Source: an uncultured Bacilli bacterium
GTDB lineage: Bacteria; Bacillota_I; Bacilli_A; RF39; UBA660
Reading direction: 5' to 3'
NCBI GenBank assembly: GCA_947589435.1
Contig: CANQBI010000007.1
Span: 1-50,723, forward strand
DNA length: 50,723 bases
Shown here: piece by piece, positions 23,644 through 32,182 of the stretch
Numbering within the stretch: position 1 is the first letter of the stretch
Layout of the letters: the number at the start of each line of letters is the position of its first letter
Made by a program: the position numbers and the translations under genes
Notes under the pieces: model-generated
What the model saw: the letters and a program-made list of their open reading frames with translations, nothing else
What the model was told of the DNA's origin: nothing
Database searches by the model: none

Positions 23644-26600
23644 TTATTTGGTTATATGTAAATTACTTGTATCTTGTTGTATTGAACTTTCATAGATATT
23701 ACTTGTGAAATCTTTAGTATTATTTTTTAAAGCATAATATAATTTACTTCTAAGGGCCGTACTATTGGTAAACTTTCTATCTCCTTTGGCGGCATCTTTA
23801 ACTAAAGCTTCATAGAATTCTTGAACATATTCTTTTACATTAACATAATTTGGATTAATATAACCTAGTTTATTCTTAGCTTCATTAAAGCGATATTTTT
23901 TATATTCATCAAAGTCTTCAAATTTTCCTTCACTAATTGTTTTTAAAGCCATTTTATCAGATTTAAAGTTTACTTCATTTAAGTTATCTGTACTTGGATT
24001 AGTAAAGTTAGCATAGAATTTTCTTTTAACATAATTTCTATTACTTGCATATTCTACAAATCCTTTATCATAACCAGCGTAACCTAACATTTCATAACTT
24101 ATCCATTTTAGAGAATAGGAATCAGGTCTTCCTTCTGGGTTATTTGGTTGATACCAATGAACAACATTAAATCCTTCGCCACCATATAAACTAACACCAC
24201 GATTAGATTCTCCAGTTATTCCTGGATAAATCATTAATCTATTTTTAATGATATCATCAATAGAATTTAATTCCATATTAGCAAAATCATCAGCGGTTAA
24301 AAGATTATATCTCGTATTTCTTCTGGCCATATAGATTGCGTATTCATCTTCACCATAAGTTTTACCTGTTAACTCACCATCGGCTTTACCATCAACACGG
24401 GCAAATTGTAAATTTTCATTTGGATAACTTACTTGAATAGCAACATTGGCTTTTTGTTCATCAGATAATTCTAAGAAAGCAAGGGCCTCAAGATAATCCA
24501 TTGTATAAATAGTATTGAAGGCTCTATTATAAAATTCATAGATTTTATCTTCACTATTTATTCTATCTGGTCTAAGGTTAGAACCAACTTTTAAATTATC
24601 ATTAAAGTTAATTGATAAATTCATAACCATACCAAATTCTTCAAAACTTTGCATTAAGAAGGAATCAGCATAATCTTCTCCACCAGAGTCAAATCTTCTG
24701 CCGTTATTCTTTAAGAATAATCTCGCATCAATATTATGGGCTGATTCGTGTGACCAAGTTTTATAAGTTACGTGACCAACATCTAAAGTTCCATCAGTAG
24801 CTAGAGTACTATCTAAAACACCCGCCACTTGCCATTCGATGTAACTACCCCAAGCGGCAGCATTTACCGCGGCATTCGCAGCCCATAAATTAACAACTTC
24901 ATTAAAGTTTTTATGGAATGGTTCCGTTGTTGAATATGGTGTATTGGATACTCCTATACCATACTCATTTTTCGTAATTCTTTTATCAATTTGGAATAAA
25001 TGCATGTTATTAAATAACTTTGAATCTTTTAAAATTGCATAAGCTGTTTCATAATAACTTTGCATTCTCGTAGTATATGAATCTAATTTTTCTAAAAAGG
25101 CTTCATGTTGTTCAGGATCAAATGGATCAGTTATATAAGTTCTTTGAGCCCCGATAATAAATTGAACTGGACTAGAAATTATATAAGCTGCATTTTCCGG
25201 TAAAGTTAAAATTGGTAAAACAAAGTTGTAAACCCGGTAATTAAGCCCACTATTGTTATCTTCATGACTAAAATGATCCCATAAAGTATATAATATTTCT
25301 TCATTTTCATATACTGGAAGTTCTCTTAAAATTCCTTTAAACTCGCTTCTTACCCATTCATCCATATCATAATCACTAAGATTTGTAACAAGATACTCTA
25401 ATAATTTAGATACCGTATTAAGTTTAGTATAACTACTTAAAACTTTATTATATTTAGTATTGGTTTCATTAGTATTAAAGTTAGCTCCAGTTGCATCTTC
25501 TAAGAATAAATCAGCAATCTTACTTGGAGTTAAACTCTTATCAAATCCTTCCATATTAAATAACATAAAATCATATATCTTCATACCATCAATATCTAAG
25601 TCATAAAATCTTCTAAAGTAATTATAAACATATAATACTTTTTCAATTCTTTGCTTATCTTTAATTTCTCTTTCTAGATAATTATTAATACTTTCATCAC
25701 TTGATGTACTTGTATAATTACTATTAGCTAAGAATTTTAAAACAAATTCTTTTAATTCTTGACTAGTAACATCATTATAGAAATCTCTATATATTCTACT
25801 ATCATTATTAGTAGTTAAAATATCTAAATTGTTGGTATAATCTAATTTCTTTAAATAATTAACTAAATTATTAACGATTTGCGAATTAGTATCAATAACA
25901 TAATGACCATAATTATAATCAATATTTAAATCATTAAGACGATAAGTTACCACCATATCATATATTTTATCAAAACTTAAATTATATTCTTTGGTAGTAT
26001 TATCCGTAAATATTATTTTAATTTTATTAATCTTTTTATAATCATCAGTTGTAAGATAGGTAGTTAGACTGCCATCTTTAGATATTGGCACAATATGTTT
26101 AATTTCTTTTGTTGTTAAATCACTATCGGTAATATTTTTACCCGTTTCAATTATTTTCGCATTATCATAGAAGGGCATTAAACGCATTAAATTACGATAT
26201 AAGATTTCTTTACTTTCTTCATAATTATCTTCTTTTTCAAGTTTAGTCTTATTTTCAAAAGCAAAGGATGGCAAGTTTTCCAAAGAGGCATTTCTAAAAT
26301 CCCATATATCTTCGGAAAATTTGGCTTTATCGACAAATAGATGTATTAAATTTTCCTCTTTAGTAAAGTTAAGGGCTCCTTCTTCATTAGTGCTTTCATC
26401 ACTTAAATAATAATTATTTTCTTTTACTTTATTAGTATTAGCAATAGCATTAGCATAACCTGTCGTAAAACTTACATTGTTTCTTATTGTATTATTACTA
26501 TCACCTTGTAAAATACCCCCACATAAAACATTACCATAACCAGATGAGAAGGAAACATTTGTAAAGTTATTTTCCACAGTTGATGATATAGCGTAGCCAA

Positions 26601-29600
26601 TTAGGCCTCCTCTAAAGTTCCAACCACCATTAATTTTTCCACTAGTATAACAATTTTTAATTGTGGATGTATTAGATCTTCCGATTAAACCACCAATTTG
26701 TTGATAATGGCTATTAAAGGAAATATTAAATCCTGTTGCCCGGCAATTTTCAATCGTCGAATTTTCCGCATAACCGATTAAAGTACCTACTTGTGCCTCA
26801 TCACTAACCTTGGTTAAATTATTAACTAAGACTTTTTCAATCGTTGCATTTTTAACCGTATTAGCTAAAGCACCCCTCGCATTACTATTACTTAACTTAA
26901 TATCTTCTAGTCTTAAATCACTAACTTTACCACCACTTATGGTATTAAATAAAGGTTTAGTTAAGTTTTTAATGGTATGACCATTACCCTCTAGGGTACC
27001 CGTATATTCATTAATATAATAATCGCCCATAAGATTTAAAACGCTAGCATCATAATCTTTAGTTAATTTAATATTATCATTATTATTTAATTTTTCTAGT
27101 AATGATGCTAAAGCGATATCCGGATGTCCTTCATTTTTGGCTTTTCCATTTACTATTTCCCCAAAAGGAATAAATATTTCTTTAGTTTCTTTTTTATTTT
27201 CATGCGTTACAAATTCATATTCTAAATCAAATGTTAATTGATTATTATCGGTAGCAACACTTCTTATTCTGGCTCTTACACTAGGAAGATTATTCATCAC
27301 TACTTCAACAAAATAATTAGCATATTTTTTTTCAATATCCGAAACAGAAACTTCATTGATTAAAGAAATGATTTCTTCCCCATTTTCTTTTTCAATTTTA
27401 TATAAACTAATATCTATAATATCTTTTAATTCAATATTGTTTTTCTCTAAATTTATTATTTCGGATAAAACCGTAACATTATTTTGATAATTATCACTAT
27501 TATCTAGTTTTTCTTGGTCCCTATCAAAAGAAGCATTTATTTTAATATAATATCTTAAAACATCAGCTTTTTTAGGAATTGTTAATTCTTCATTATATTC
27601 TTTTGTTTCTACATTACCTTTATCATCTTTAATTGTCACAATAGCCTTATCTATTAATGTATGGTCATTATCTTTTAGAGTTGTATAAATTTTAATTTCA
27701 CTATCTTCTTCTTCTTCATATCTAAAATCTTTAATTCTTAAGACATCTTTTAAAACTTCAAAGGTAAACTTACAAGGACTATTTAATGTAACTACTTTAC
27801 CATTATCAAAAATAATATCCGTAATAGTAAGTGTTTTTTTACCCGCACTTGGATAACCATTTAAAGTTAAAGAGTAACCAGTATTAGTTTTAGTAATATC
27901 ATATTCTTTATTATCAATTTTAACTTTTACGGGATTCATATTTAAATCTTCATTTAAACCAATAATATTAAAATCATAACGAATATTTTCCTCTTTTTCA
28001 AAATATGCATTATTCTTTTTACTAATTAACGCACCATCAGTAATCCTAATATCTTTATAAGTATCTTCACTAAATAAACCATATTTTATATTATAAATTT
28101 CCTTATTTTGATATTCGTTTATATCACCCGTAATTTTGTTAATATCTTCATCATCAGTATCTAAATCAAAACTAGCTGTAATTAATAAGTCTAAGATTTC
28201 ATCTTTAGGAATGCCCTCTAAAATGATGTGATTATGTCCTCTTGTAACTTCATAAGTTTTATCTCCAAGTTTAAGAAGTCCATCTTTAAATTCATCTTCA
28301 CTTGAAGTAGCATTTTCATCTAAAATGATATCAAAATCAAAAGTAACTTCTTCCTTTTCATAATTATCACTAATTATTAAATTTTCCACTTTTGGCATAT
28401 CTTTTAAAACATCAATTTTAATTGTTTTAGGATTAACAGAATAAAAATCATTAACAATATTATAGTAGTTATTAATAGCAAGTTGCACCCTGCTAACTTT
28501 TAATTCCATAACACCTGAGGTATTTGGAACATTTAAGAATACTCTCGAACGATAACTAAATCCCGAAACAGCACTGGCACTATAATTTAAATCATTAATC
28601 GTAATATTTGATACTATTTGATAGGCCGCATTTTTATAATGGGCTTTAGCATAATTATTAATGGCATCACCAACAAAAGTAGTAACCGCTAGTTGATAGT
28701 TTTTTTCACCCTTAGCGGGATAATAATTTTTAGAATCAGTTTTACCATCAGTAGTAAAGAATAATTCACTTATATAAATATCATCACTATGGGTAAGAAT
28801 TTCGGCCTCTCCAATATTTTGATTAGTATATTTATACTTATCTCCTAGAGTGTAATTCGCTAAAAATCTTACGGTATAAAGGCCATCTGTTTCCTTTTCA
28901 TAAGAAAGTTCAATTGGAACATTTTGTTCTTCGTGATAAGTAATTTCTTCTTCACTAAGAACTTTTTGATCAATTATCTTCCCTAAAGAATCTACTAAAA
29001 CAACTTTTAAAGCATTAAAAGTTTTATCTTCATCCGCTAATTTAAAAGATACTTTTATTTTTTGATTAGAGCCTTCATCGACTAAATTAATATTTTCGGC
29101 TTTCGGAGCTCTTTTCAAAATATAATATGTTAAATTATTTACTGTATAATCTTCTTTATTTTTAAATGATTTTAAAGTATTTAATTCGACACTTTCTAAA
29201 GAAACTGTATGTTTACCAAAAGAAGTATCAGCATTAGTTAAAGTTATTTCATAATTGTTTCCTTCTTTTTTAGAAATGGAATATTCATGAGCCTCAGCGT
29301 CATTTATTTTTAACATAGCACTTTCAATTTTAGCATTAACTCTATTAGTGCTTGTAAAAGACACTACTGGGAATTCTCCGGGTACCACTGAATCGGTAAT
29401 TGAAAATCCAGTTAAAGTAAAATTATAATCTTTTAAAAGTTTAAATGTATGACTAAAGATAATTTCATCTTGATAATTATTTTTATCATTATCCTTATCT
29501 TTATCTAAATCATAACTACCATTTACTTCAATTTTATATTCATCATTTTCGATTAGTTCTAAATTTTCAATGACATTTTTATCTTGTGTTATTTCTATAC

Positions 29601-31002
29601 TAGTAATTTCTTTATTATCTTTTAAGATAGTAGCTTTACCATTTTCTAAAACTTTATCCTCATCTAAAATATCAAAACTTAAACTTTTATTTTCTTCATC
29701 ATAACTGAAATTAGTAACACTAGGTACTTCTTTTAAAATTTCTCTTTCCATAGTTAAATTAACCGGAATTTCTTTATCATTACTAGTATAAACTTCGGTC
29801 ATTTTAAAAGTTTTAACACCAGCTTCCGTATGCCCAATGATAGTTACAACATAATCTTCTCCGGAAGTGGTAACATCATAAAATTCATCATTTATTTTAA
29901 CTTTATATAAACTAATTCCTTTAGGACTTACTTCCGCTCTAAATCTTAAAGTAATTTCTCCTTTTTTAACATAATAATCATTTTCTTTATAAGGGTCGCT
30001 TACTTTAACTGTTGTTTTAACTTCGGATGCGGTATGACCAGCATCATTAAGATCAACTTTACCATCATTATTGGTATCTAAATCCGGAATATTTGGCTCA
30101 GTTGAATTGTTATTATCTTCTTCAGTATTATCTTCAGTATTGCTACTATTATTGTTATTATTAGATGGTTTCTTTACCGATTTTTTAGAAGAAACCTCTT
30201 CCTCTTCTTCACTAGTTATATTAATTAAATAATCAATTATTTCTTGAGCATCATTATAATCTTTGACTCCATCGTTATTAACATCTCTTTTATTTAAATT
30301 GAAATTAACTAAAATACCTAGAGCCACGACTAAAGCAATTTCCCCAAGACCAAGAATACCAATAAGTAAAGTTATAGCCTTAAATTTAACTACTAAATAA
30401 ATAAGTAAAATTAAACCTAAAATACCCGCAATACTTAAAGTAATAATAACGGGTTTATTACTAACGGCCTTGATTAAAGGTTCATTATCATCATTTATTT
30501 CTTCTTCTTTGTTATTATTTACAAGTTCATTATCTTTAGCATTTCCTGTAACATGCACACTAGATAATACTTTATCAAAATTAATTATATTACTGCCATC
30601 AGAGACTTTAATATTAGTAAGAGCAATGGTCGTATCTCCTCCTAGTGAATCTTCTTTTACTTTTAAAGTAATATTAAAAAGATTACCAGATACTTTTCCA
30701 GATTTATTAATAAGCCCAAATTTATGGGTGGATTCACTAAAACTAATAGTAGTATTTTCATTATCTGAAGCAAAATCTTCACTATCTAAAACTTCAAAAT
30801 AATTTTCATCATATTTTAAAGTAGCCATTAAAGCATAGGCTTCCATATCTTCAGGAAGAGTTGCTGTAACAGTAATTTCATCACCTGGTTTTAAATCATT
30901 TTGACTAACATTTAAAATAATACCTTCTTTAGCTAAAACTAAAATAGGTAACATTAAACTTACGATTAAAGCACTAAGAAAATATTTAAATTTATTTATC
31001 AT
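23644..31002 (-). CDS. Giant cohesin/dockerin/GLUG surface zinc metalloprotease (M26-like)
   Basis: 2452 aa. Signal peptide 1-24. A cohesin-like domain (~25-155, LKPGDEITVTATLP, LKYDENYFEVLD). One or two membrane segments (~184-236). Two dockerin-like calcium loops (DVNNDGVKDYNDA ~240; DTNNDGKVDLNDA ~310). Several ~200-residue beta repeats (SYDLDKDKDND, SFDLDTDDED, SFDRDQEKLDN). GLUG-type repeats at ~1480-1570 (GGLIGRSNTSTIKNCYTSG). A zincin with HESAH at 2085-2089, followed by GRRFDSGGEDYADSF. HExxH with NxGRR and a downstream glutamate recalls streptococcal ZmpB/IgA1 proteases (family M26). No C-terminal sortase motif; anchoring is by the N-terminal membrane segment. Substrate unknown; a host glycoprotein such as IgA or mucin is possible. 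Confidence 0.85.
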   Translation of the reverse strand: MINKFKYFLSALIVSLMLPILVLAKEGIILNVSQNDLKPGDEITVTATLPEDMEAYALMATLKYDENYFEVLDSEDFASDNENTTISFSESTHKFGLINKSGKVSGNLFNITLKVKEDSLGGDTTIALTNIKVSDGSNIINFDKVLSSVHVTGNAKDNELVNNNKEEEINDDNEPLIKAVSNKPVIITLSIAGILGLILLIYLVVKFKAITLLIGILGLGEIALVVALGILVNFNLNKRDVNNDGVKDYNDAQEIIDYLINITSEEEEEVSSKKSVKKPSNNNNNSSNTEDNTEEDNNNSTEPNIPDLDTNNDGKVDLNDAGHTASEVKTTVKVSDPYKENDYYVKKGEITLRFRAEVSPKGISLYKVKINDEFYDVTTSGEDYVVTIIGHTEAGVKTFKMTEVYTSNDKEIPVNLTMEREILKEVPSVTNFSYDEENKSLSFDILDEDKVLENGKATILKDNKEITSIEITQDKNVIENLELIENDEYKIEVNGSYDLDKDKDNDKNNYQDEIIFSHTFKLLKDYNFTLTGFSITDSVVPGEFPVVSFTSTNRVNAKIESAMLKINDAEAHEYSISKKEGNNYEITLTNADTSFGKHTVSLESVELNTLKSFKNKEDYTVNNLTYYILKRAPKAENINLVDEGSNQKIKVSFKLADEDKTFNALKVVLVDSLGKIIDQKVLSEEEITYHEEQNVPIELSYEKETDGLYTVRFLANYTLGDKYKYTNQNIGEAEILTHSDDIYISELFFTTDGKTDSKNYYPAKGEKNYQLAVTTFVGDAINNYAKAHYKNAAYQIVSNITINDLNYSASAVSGFSYRSRVFLNVPNTSGVMELKVSRVQLAINNYYNIVNDFYSVNPKTIKIDVLKDMPKVENLIISDNYEKEEVTFDFDIILDENATSSEDEFKDGLLKLGDKTYEVTRGHNHIILEGIPKDEILDLLITASFDLDTDDEDINKITGDINEYQNKEIYNIKYGLFSEDTYKDIRITDGALISKKNNAYFEKEENIRYDFNIIGLNEDLNMNPVKVKIDNKEYDITKTNTGYSLTLNGYPSAGKKTLTITDIIFDNGKVVTLNSPCKFTFEVLKDVLRIKDFRYEEEEDSEIKIYTTLKDNDHTLIDKAIVTIKDDKGNVETKEYNEELTIPKKADVLRYYIKINASFDRDQEKLDNSDNYQNNVTVLSEIINLEKNNIELKDIIDISLYKIEKENGEEIISLINEVSVSDIEKKYANYFVEVVMNNLPSVRARIRSVATDNNQLTFDLEYEFVTHENKKETKEIFIPFGEIVNGKAKNEGHPDIALASLLEKLNNNDNIKLTKDYDASVLNLMGDYYINEYTGTLEGNGHTIKNLTKPLFNTISGGKVSDLRLEDIKLSNSNARGALANTVKNATIEKVLVNNLTKVSDEAQVGTLIGYAENSTIENCRATGFNISFNSHYQQIGGLIGRSNTSTIKNCYTSGKINGGWNFRGGLIGYAISSTVENNFTNVSFSSGYGNVLCGGILQGDSNNTIRNNVSFTTGYANAIANTNKVKENNYYLSDESTNEEGALNFTKEENLIHLFVDKAKFSEDIWDFRNASLENLPSFAFENKTKLEKEDNYEESKEILYRNLMRLMPFYDNAKIIETGKNITDSDLTTKEIKHIVPISKDGSLTTYLTTDDYKKINKIKIIFTDNTTKEYNLSFDKIYDMVVTYRLNDLNIDYNYGHYVIDTNSQIVNNLVNYLKKLDYTNNLDILTTNNDSRIYRDFYNDVTSQELKEFVLKFLANSNYTSTSSDESINNYLEREIKDKQRIEKVLYVYNYFRRFYDLDIDGMKIYDFMLFNMEGFDKSLTPSKIADLFLEDATGANFNTNETNTKYNKVLSSYTKLNTVSKLLEYLVTNLSDYDMDEWVRSEFKGILRELPVYENEEILYTLWDHFSHEDNNSGLNYRVYNFVLPILTLPENAAYIISSPVQFIIGAQRTYITDPFDPEQHEAFLEKLDSYTTRMQSYYETAYAILKDSKLFNNMHLFQIDKRITKNEYGIGVSNTPYSTTEPFHKNFNEVVNLWAANAAVNAAAWGSYIEWQVAGVLDSTLATDGTLDVGHVTYKTWSHESAHNIDARLFLKNNGRRFDSGGEDYADSFLMQSFEEFGMVMNLSINFNDNLKVGSNLRPDRINSEDKIYEFYNRAFNTIYTMDYLEALAFLELSDEQKANVAIQVSYPNENLQFARVDGKADGELTGKTYGEDEYAIYMARRNTRYNLLTADDFANMELNSIDDIIKNRLMIYPGITGESNRGVSLYGGEGFNVVHWYQPNNPEGRPDSYSLKWISYEMLGYAGYDKGFVEYASNRNYVKRKFYANFTNPSTDNLNEVNFKSDKMALKTISEGKFEDFDEYKKYRFNEAKNKLGYINPNYVNVKEYVQEFYEALVKDAAKGDRKFTNSTALRSKLYYALKNNTKDFTSNIYESSIQQDTSNLHITK

Positions 31003-31054
31003 TTAAAATCCCCCTTTTTTAAATAATTTTTTAATATTTCTAAAGGTAGATATT

Positions 31055-31083
31055 ATTATACCAAAAACATCTTTTGGAGACAA
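31055..31083 (-). promoter_or_regulatory. Promoter TTGTCT-17-TATAAT of the giant protease gene
   Basis: 17-bp spacer; 53 bases from -10 to the ATG, with an AAAGGGGG-type ribosome site. The spacer is itself nearly palindromic (CCAAAAGATGTTTTTGG). Confidence 0.75.
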
Positions 31084-31184
31084 TATTTTATCTTAAAGTT
31101 TTTCAAAATTTTCCACTTTTATATTTTATGAATTAAACAACTTGTTAATTATAATACAAGCCTAGAACAAAAGTAAAACTCAAT

Positions 31185-31322
31185 AAATAAATTTATTTCG
31201 TTTCACCTATGTTTTGCCTCACGGCTTATCTTTCCTGCTTCTTAGGATGTTACTCCTCCACAGGCCATATTTCCGACGGTTGCCGCCGTACTTGCTTTTA
31301 TTTTTTTATTTTCCCTAGGTAC
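31185..31322 (-). ncRNA. Strongly promoted structured RNA of unknown family
   Basis: Directly downstream of a perfect consensus promoter and free of a reading frame. ACCTA at 31319-31315 pairs with TAGGT at 31209-31205, closing a ~115-nt domain that holds ACGG/CCGT, CCTG/CAGG enclosing AGGA/TCCT, and GCC-GTGA-GGC, a GNRA-type tetraloop. GC-rich stems in AT-rich DNA suggest selection for structure. The SRP tetranucleotide motif GGAAGG-AGCAGCC, RNase P and tmRNA signatures are not seen; 6S RNA cannot be excluded. The 3' end is uncertain. Confidence 0.65.
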
Positions 31323-31328
31323 ATTTTA

Positions 31329-31357
31329 ATTATACTATACGAACAAATGAATGTCAA
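31329..31357 (-). promoter_or_regulatory. Perfect TTGACA-17-TATAAT promoter of the structured RNA
   Basis: Both hexamers exact with a 17-bp spacer; implies very high expression. No start codon follows. Confidence 0.9.
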
Positions 31358-31390
31358 GACACAATTTCACTTTTTTGTATGACTTTCTTA

Positions 31391-31415
31391 TTATATAAAA
31401 AAGGCTTTAAGCCTT
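31391..31415 (-). terminator. Terminator of the nrdD-nrdG operon
   Basis: AAGGCTT / AAGCCTT stem then TTTTTATA on the minus strand, directly after the nrdG stop. Confidence 0.8.
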
Positions 31416-31970
31416 CTAAATATATGTTTTGGGTTTTTTTTGAAATTTTTCCATAATTCCATCACTTTCAGGAAGTATGGTAACTTTTTTATTTTTTAAT
31501 GTTTTCGGAACATCAATTAATCTTTGATTACTAGAGCCTCTAAATAAAAGATTTAAGTCTTTTAAATCATTTACAAATAGACCATCTACTAAAACATCAA
31601 GATAATCTAATAATTCTAAATATTTCGGATTCTTTTCCCCCATTTTAAGAATTTGTTCATAAGTAAATCCCGTATAACACCAAACATTTAAACCTATGCC
31701 TTTAGCAAATTTAGCAATTTCCATTACCGGTTCAATTTGGTATAAAGGGTCTCCTCCAGATAAAGTAATTCCATCTTGATTTTTTAAGTTTTTAATTTCC
31801 TCAAAGATTTCTTCTAAAGTAAATTCAGCTCCTCCCTTAAAATCGTGAGTTTGAGGATTTTGACAAAAAGGACAATTATGGGAACAACCTTGTGTCCAAA
31901 TAACTGCCCTTACACCATATCCATCAACGACACTATCACTTTGAATAGGAGCCGCGAGTCTGATTGTCAT
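31416..31970 (-). CDS. nrdG: Anaerobic ribonucleotide reductase activating protein
   Basis: 184 aa, full length. Radical-SAM enzyme that makes the glycyl radical on NrdD using SAM and a 4Fe-4S cluster. The cluster motif is CSHNCPFC (residues 29-36); TLSGGDPL is the SAM-binding GGE-like segment; VLVDGLF is conserved in NrdG. Follows the separately encoded glycyl-radical tail by 8 bases, so all three parts are made together. Confidence 0.95.
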   Translation of the reverse strand: MTIRLAAPIQSDSVVDGYGVRAVIWTQGCSHNCPFCQNPQTHDFKGGAEFTLEEIFEEIKNLKNQDGITLSGGDPLYQIEPVMEIAKFAKGIGLNVWCYTGFTYEQILKMGEKNPKYLELLDYLDVLVDGLFVNDLKDLNLLFRGSSNQRLIDVPKTLKNKKVTILPESDGIMEKFQKKPKTYI

Positions 31971-31978
31971 ACTTTATT

Positions 31979-32161
31979 TTAGGCTGCCTTTTTATCTTGG
32001 AACATTTCTTTGACACCTGTATGTTTTACTCTATCTTGTTCCTCAGCCTTTTTGGCATTATTAAATCTTTCTGTTGTTCCTACTAAATAACCTGTAATTC
32101 TTCTAATTCTTTCAAAACCAACACCTTCCCCGATAGTTTTTACTCTTTTTTGTGCTTCCAT
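31979..32161 (-). CDS. Separate glycyl-radical domain of NrdD
   Basis: 60 aa. GFERIRRITGYLVGTTERFN and then AKKAEEQDRVKH are the C-terminal end of ordinary NrdD, carrying the radical glycine in RITGYLVG. It has its own strong AAGGAGG site and an unrelated ~13-residue N-terminus. The main NrdD stops 21 bases earlier, without this motif. Presumably it docks with NrdD and is activated by NrdG, as the free-standing glycyl-radical protein GrcA does for pyruvate formate-lyase. In trans function is inferred. Confidence 0.88.
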   Translation of the reverse strand: MEAQKRVKTIGEGVGFERIRRITGYLVGTTERFNNAKKAEEQDRVKHTGVKEMFQDKKAA

Positions 32162-32182
32162 AATATTTCCTCCTTCTTTTTA

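Noticed and set aside
31185-31322. SRP RNA as identity of the structured RNA
   Set aside because: The conserved GGAAGG...AGCAGCC apical motif is absent; only a partial GAAGCAGG resemblance.
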